Assembly: GCA_951217055.1 (NCBI GenBank)
Contig: OX578278.1
Span: 46,513,574 to 46,577,573, forward strand
Direction: 5' to 3'
Source of the DNA: Gerris lacustris
Lineage: Eukaryota > Arthropoda > Insecta > Hemiptera > Gerridae
Length of the DNA stretch: 64,000 nucleotides
The notes beneath the pieces are model-generated. The model was not told where the DNA came from. It did not search any database and saw nothing but the letters and a program-made list of their open reading frames with translations. Positions 58,722-64,000 of the stretch are shown piece by piece. The position numbers and the translations under genes are program-made. How positions within the stretch are numbered: position 1 is the stretch's first letter; each line of letters starts with the position of its first letter.

Positions 58722-59470
58722 TCAGAAATCCAACACTTGATAACTTTTTTGGCTCTTCTTATTAGATGCAGTGAATATAGATTCAGTAATATACTGTTTT
58801 AATTTGGGCGGCAAACAGAGTGTGTCAAGTTGTGACTGTCTCTTAAGACTCTGCACGATCACGGCCCGACATCTGTCTTGCAGATTGACGAAATCTCTTT
58901 TAGTGTTGACAAGCCTCATTTCGGTTTTGGCAGCCGTAGAGGCAACCATGGGATACAGAGGCTCTCTGATTTTGTCCAAACCTGTAAAAGCAACACCCAA
59001 ACAAAAGCCATCTTTGTAGTATTTCAGAGTTCCCGCCACTCCGTCGAATAGAAGACCGACTATAGTGGCGTGGTTTTCTTTAAAAGGTCTAGTAAACTGA
59101 TTGGACTTGCCACCGTGGACGACAACACCTTTATGAGATAGGCCCCAAGAGTTTCCGTCCTCGCCTAATAAGTTAGTGAAAGAATTTGAATGTAATCTTG
59201 CACAACTTTTGCCGATCCCGAACATCATACTAGTTCCGAAAACCCTTTGAGAAACAGATAGTTCCCAGTAATACCTGCCGTTGTTAAGTACCCGAGTGCC
59301 GCGGACGGCAGCTGTACCACTGGACCAGTTCGGGTGGAAGTGTGCAATGTGCGGTTCGTAGAGGCGAACTTCGTGTGACCTAGCGTCCTTGTTCCACGTC
59401 CAGTAATCATCGCATCCGTATCGCAATGGCCCGCCTCCCCCGTACATTAAGTCGTCGTGGTCCTCTTCAT
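58722..59470 (-). CDS. SPSB3-like SPRY/SOCS-box protein, last exon
   Basis: The terminal exon (acceptor TTGCAG at 59471-59476) encodes 248 residues and a stop. After an acidic start (EEDHDDLMYGGGG) the SPRY domain follows: DDYWTWNKDARSHEVRLY, SSGTAAVRGTRVLNNGRYYW, GTSMMFGIG, FTNLLGEDGNSWGLSHKG, GTLKYYKDGFCLGVAFTG and LYPMVASTAAKTEM. Then LDTLCLPPKLKQYI, a degenerate SOCS-box-like tail. The pattern fits SPSB3 (SPRY domain-containing SOCS box protein 3) better than SPSB1/2/4 (gustavus). Such proteins present substrates to Cullin-5/Elongin BC ubiquitin ligases; that role is inferred from the family. The ATG at 59447 is probably internal, because the frame continues upstream across a splice junction to 62586. 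Confidence 0.9.
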
Positions 59471-60006
59471 CTGCAACTCATCAATGAACGATAAGATTGT
59501 CAATCAAATGTAAATTACAAACTGAAAAAAACTCAAGAGATAATAAAAACAAATATGACAGTCTGATATCAATTTGAATAAAAGTAATTAAGAGCACGTG
59601 AATTTTTAGATTCAGAGCATAGCATCTAATTTGAACAAAATATGAAACTGACATATACCTTAATGTAACTTTATTACCAGGAATAAAAAAAAAAATATAT
59701 ATAGAGATCACGTCTGTCTTGATTTAAAATTGTTGTTAACTATTAAATTTAATTCAATTTTTACGTTTTTGGTAGTTTTCATACTACGGAAAGTTTAAAT
59801 TTTAATTTAAATCAAATTATAATTATTAAATTTAACATTGTTTTAACAAACATCTTATAATCAATCCTGAAAGGACTTATCACATTAATTTATAATAAAA
59901 CTCAAAGAATGATCTTCATCAGTTTATTGTCAAATCAGACTAATTTAATTTGATTAAATGGTAAAATAAAGAAACCATTTTAAAATGTTTAATTCTTATT
60001 TTAAAC
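59471..60006. other. Intron of the SPSB3-like gene with a repeat fragment
   Basis: Intronic sequence. At 59767-59825 is a fragment of the tRNA-bearing repeat in minus orientation (TTTTTGGTAGTTTTCATACT, ACGGAAAGTTTAAATTT, AAATCAAATTATAATTATT), without a tRNA-like core. Confidence 0.75.
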
Positions 60007-61543
60007 TAGCAGGATACCTTTGCTTCGCTGCGGAGTGTATTATTTTTAATTTGATGTGTTTATAAATCTACCATCAAGAAACTTTTAAATTATTTTCCTA
60101 ATCTAGAATATCTAGATGCTATCCCTCCCCTAATTTCTATACCCCCTCCCCTTTGATAATCCAATTTACAAAAATAATTCCGACTACTGATGAAAAATTC
60201 TTAAAAGTTAACTTTCCGGGAAAAGCAGGGGTATTTCGTGTCATTTCACATTCCTGAATTAAAATTGGAATTATCTTTGATTAATATAATTATATGTTTA
60301 CATCCAAAATAGGAGCCATTTCTCAATTATTAACTTTCTAACTTTAGAAGATCGGTCTGGGCTCAATTCCCATTCTATTCTTACTTTTCCCTATGTTCCC
60401 CTTAGGAATAAAATTTTGTACAATCCCTATTGGCAGATATCAATATAATTTAGAGATTATTATATTATTATTATTATTAGCCGTATACACTCGAAAATTT
60501 TATTTTAGCGTTTAAAAGAAGTGGTGATAATTATATTATAAAGGTTTAGGCATGGTAAGGTGTGATTTGTAAAAAATTGTTTCCTTGATTTAAATCTATT
60601 ATTTAAATAATATATTATGTTTAAAAAAATGAATCTAAATATTTTTTGACAGTGATTGAACAGTTCTTCCTACAGAAATTTCCACAGAACATAAAATATT
60701 GTCTGTAGCTTCTTCTGCAATTTTGGTTAAATACATTTTTTATAAAAAGTAAAATTAGAATTTTGAAATCTATTTAGAAGCCCCATTCTCCGCTCCATAC
60801 AAAGCTAGCAAAAAGTTTTATAGCCTATAACACCCGCAGAATTGAGCTTAACATTTACTACGTTCACACATCGTTTTGAAAACGATCCGCTAGTTCAAAA
60901 CACTGTGTGAACGGAGAACGACAGATCGTATCGGTGTGAATCCGCTCCACCAAAAATACGTGATCGGAACGGGGGATCGAATTCAAACCGCTCGTATGAA
61001 CAGATCGTGGAGGGGATCGGGATATCAGGTTATTTTACTCATTTCCACTTTTTAAGTTCTTTGATTTCGTGAGCTTCCGTTTCTTTTTTTTTAAACTGCA
61101 AAAACGTTTTTAAACAAAAGTTAATACTATAAAGAACCTGTAAAACTTTTAATAACTTTGAAATAAAATGTAAAATTCGTGGACATATTAGGTAACTTGA
61201 AAGAAGGTTTAACTCGTGACGTCACCGTTATGAAATAACGAAAACAAATATTTCGATCAGCTGTATTTTTGTTGTGTGAACGCGAATCTTCTTGAAAACG
61301 AATTGGATCCGAAACGCTTTCAAAACGATGTTTGAATGTAGTATGTGTAACCAAAAACCAAAAAAATCTGTTCAGCCGTTTAGACGTGATTGAAGCACAG
61401 ACAAACAGACAATCAGACACAAAACTTTCTAAAATTAAATTCGTTATCAGGGCTACTCATTTAGTGTAGGTAAATACAAAATTTGAGCCCAATCGGATAA
61501 ATGTACAGACACCACTCCAATCTTATATATATTTAAGATTAAG
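60007..61543 (+). repeat. Repeat family C, second copy
   Basis: It starts TAGCAGGATACCTTTGCTTC and GCTGCGGAGTGT, shares AATATCTAGATGCTATCCCT and TTTCTATACCCCCTCCCCTT with the copy at 42082-43226, and ends TATATATTTAAGATTAAG. Near its end is GAGCCCAATCGGATAAATGT and CAGACAAACAGACAATC, phrases common at the 3' ends of insect non-autonomous repeats. It hosts a nested element at 60858-61341. Confidence 0.6.
60858..61341. mobile_element. TA-target MITE nested in repeat C
   Basis: 484 bp with ends CTACGTTCACACATCGTTTT and, inverted, CTACATTCAAACATCGTTTT, each flanked by TA (60856-60857 and 61342-61343). This fits a Tc1/mariner-type insertion. The inside repeats GTGTGAAC and GATCG words in both directions near the ends. 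No transposase. Confidence 0.75.
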
Positions 61544-62507
61544 ATGTTTTTGTTATTGGTAATTTGGTATAATTTATTGTCGTAGCCTAAAGAAACCCAT
61601 AAGTTAAGGGAGAAATGTAGCATTTTAAAAAAAAATAACCCTAAAATGGCTAATTTTCAGAGAAAGACATTTTTTATAAGTTATAAAGAAGTGTAAAATC
61701 TACAGAAAGAAGAAAAAAAATAATAACACCCTTAAGATGATTTGGCCCAAGTAGAGATCACCTGTTCTTACAAAAAGCTTGTGCTCTAATGGTTTGATAC
61801 ATAATATGTATGTACAAGATAGGTTCGTACTGGTTTGTAAATGCAGGTACAAATATAAAGCATGTCTCTTTTCTTCATGGTTTAAAGAAAAGTTTGCTTA
61901 ATTTGCCTTAGAAAGGATAGATATGTGTCAACACCAGTTTTGATTATAAATTTAGGGAAGTATAAAATAATTGATTGTAAAATATAAACGTTGACAAATA
62001 ATGACCACGTTTAACTCTAAAAGGAAAATACTATCAGAATTATTTTGACACCATCTCGTCTACTTAATTTAGTGTTCCCCAGTTAACTGCTGAGATAAAC
62101 GCATATATTACTGATAGATCTACTATGAATTAAGATCTAATTGATTAGATAGATACTGACTAATAAAGATAGATCAATCAGTTCAGAACTGATTTAACTA
62201 ATAAATTGTTCAAGTATATTATCTAAAGAACAATTAACATTTTTAAAAAATCAAAACCTATACCATCTATATAGGAGCATTATGTTTGTTTTATTGATTA
62301 AATTTTCTCGGTGTCATTAATAAGTATACGAAAAAACTTTTAAGTAATTATAAAAAAAAGCTTAAACTTCCTACTATTTAGATTTTTTAAAATCACCCTT
62401 TAAATAGAATAAAGAAAATATATCGACACATTCTATAAATTATACTACACATAATGGATAGTATAATCCTAGACACATGTGAAAATTAATTAAATAATTT
62501 TACATAC
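61544..62507. other. Intron of the SPSB3-like gene
   Basis: AT-rich intronic sequence between repeat C and the exon at 62508-62586. Nothing further was recognised. Confidence 0.5.
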
Positions 62508-62586
62508 CTTCTTCTATAACGAGGCTGCCTCTTTTCGGAGCAACATCGATCGAATTTATTCGATCAATTTGTATTTCGTTTTCCAC
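62508..62586 (-). CDS. SPSB3-like gene, internal exon
   Basis: On the minus strand this reads VENEIQIDRINSIDVAPKRG then SLVIEE and one extra base, ending at a donor GTATGT (62507 and below). The extra G completes an aspartate codon with the exon at 59470, giving VIEEDEEDHDDL in frame, which supports the junction. The intron is 3.0 kb. The 5' edge is less sure: the acceptor would be CTGGAG at 62587-62592, which has a poor pyrimidine tract, and the frame stays open for about 36 bases further. Confidence 0.7.
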
Positions 62587-63827
62587 CTCCAGTTTTAAGA
62601 ATTTATTTATTATTTTATATTAATGTATATTTTTTGATTATGTAAAAAGTGATGTAATGTAAAATTAGTTTAATATAAATACATTTTAGTCATAATCAAC
62701 GTAAAAATACTTTCGATTTTATTGAGAGTAAACTTTGAATTTTATTCTTAAGTGAAAAACAATTATATTTTGAAACAGCTCCACACTAGTTATCAGACAA
62801 CGTTTTTCGTAAAGTTTGTTTAATCGTTTGCCTTTATGAATCACAGCACCAGATATTGATAGATAACATAGTATTAAATGACATTAAAACACTTCATATG
62901 ATATTTAAATAGATTTTAGAATTTTTTTGGACTTTTCCAGATTTTTATTGCACCTTTATCAGAATTATACTATTGATGCCGTGTAGGAGACGAACTAAAG
63001 ACTGAAGCAGGTCCGGGGGTTGGAAAAAGCATGCGCAAATCAATAATCCTATGTCACCCTCTCTCCCCTAGGTTTAAAGTGGAATGAAACAGGGCTAACC
63101 CTTATCACTCCCTTCTATACCACGCTATGTACATTTTATGTCACCCCTATAAGTCACTTTTGTCATAAGGAAGAAAATATTAATAGTATGTTTCTATAAA
63201 ACTACTTATAAATATAACTAATCTTAAACTTTTTTATAATTATTATGTAACTATGTAATTAATTCTTGCTTTTTTTCTTTTCTTAAAAAAACAATCATAA
63301 ATCAATACTTTCTCTTATCTAAATAAAGAGGTAAAGACATTTTTTCTAGCGAATTCCTGAAGCTGTACCTACTAAAGGGCATTGACCTAAAACAAAGGAA
63401 AACAATGAAAACCTTCCCTTTTTTGTTTCAAAAACAATATTTCAGCAACATTCATTTGAATTTATAAACTACAACTCATAAATATGATCAAAGAAGAAAC
63501 TTAACGACTGCTCTTGTTTTTACAATTTGATTTAAAAAACCAAAACAAAATAGATTAAAAACTATCCTCTTCATTGGAGCCGCTTAAAACAGCACTGTTA
63601 GACATTCCGGCTCCGCCAGGATTATCTTATAAATTCTCTCTTGTCTTAAAAGCGACTGATGTATTATAGCAAAGTGCTTAATTGTGGTAAGATAAAAAAC
63701 GTATCAGCCATCAGCTAGAACTAAAACAGGATAATGTGAGAAGCCAACAAAATTTTGAAGCTTCTGTAAACTCTAAGATCATTATCGAAAATTAATAAAG
63801 GACAAAAATTAGTATTTATCTACTCAC
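62587..63827. other. Probable intron of the SPSB3-like gene
   Basis: AT-rich sequence between the internal exon and the candidate first coding exon. A less AT-rich patch lies at 62975-63160. No repeat or gene was identified. Confidence 0.4.
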
Positions 63828-63863
63828 GGCAGCAAATTTAAGCATTGCTGTACTGTTTTCAAT
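63828..63863 (-). CDS. SPSB3-like gene, candidate first coding exon
   Basis: A 36-bp segment between an acceptor TTTTGCAG and a donor GTGAGTAG on the minus strand. In the frame that fits the next exon it reads IENSTAMLKFAA, with a possible start at M, giving MLKFAAVENEIQ. The total protein would then be about 281 residues. Splice-signal and frame consistency are the only support; the true first exon may lie beyond the window edge. Confidence 0.4.
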
Positions 63864-64000
63864 CTGCAAAATGTATTTTTTCTTAATTCTTTTGTAAAAT
63901 GTCAAAAAACACGCAGCAAAATAATTAAGTGTCAATAAAATAACTAACAGGCTGCAAAATTATAAGAAAATTTTACTACAAAAAGGTTACTACATCGCAG
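63864..64000. other. Window edge, 5' side of the SPSB3-like gene
   Basis: AT-rich sequence upstream (minus strand) of the candidate first coding exon. No promoter element was recognised. Confidence 0.35.

Overview
The window is AT-rich, intron-bearing animal nuclear DNA, most likely from an insect. The evidence is a multi-exon type IV collagen gene with GT-AG introns, a second spliced gene for a SPRY/SOCS-box protein, a jockey-like LINE with a poly(A) tail, and dense hAT, Harbinger-like and TA-target transposon debris. No bacterial operon, CRISPR array or viral gene was seen. The species cannot be named from the sequence.

Layout. From 1 to 12.9 kb there is no recognised gene. This part holds a GC-rich island (4286-4610), a 22-bp minisatellite (5794-6118), a long inverted-repeat element (6391-7992), a 5S-rRNA-derived fragment near 8.8 kb, and two loci of an unusual repeat that carries tRNA-like sequences (6683-7178 and 11349-12250). 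From 12945 to 30823 (+) lie 29 exons of a collagen IV alpha-2-type (viking-like) chain: the 7S end, the interrupted Gly-X-Y helix and the complete NC1 domain with stop codon. The exons join in frame to 1,736 residues. The signal-peptide exon was not found. Its introns hold at least four transposable elements.

From 31 to 58 kb is a gene-poor repeat zone. It holds a hAT element with a decayed transposase fragment (32972-34682), a 2.1-kb foldback element (37439-39527), a larger inverted-repeat element (39781-42081), repeats with 300-bp subunits (42082-43226), a Harbinger-like element filled by four 93-bp repeats (47143-47721), a 5'-truncated jockey-like LINE inserted into an older inverted-repeat element (51103-53779), and a TIR element built from short palindromic modules (54132-55320).

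From 58.7 to 63.9 kb on the minus strand is an SPSB3-like gene, with one secure exon, one well-supported exon and one candidate first coding exon.

The two genes have no evident functional link. The collagen chain is a secreted basement-membrane scaffold; the SPRY/SOCS protein is probably an intracellular ubiquitin-ligase adaptor. The most unusual structure is the tRNA-bearing palindromic repeat with a 12-bp target-site duplication at 11349-12250.
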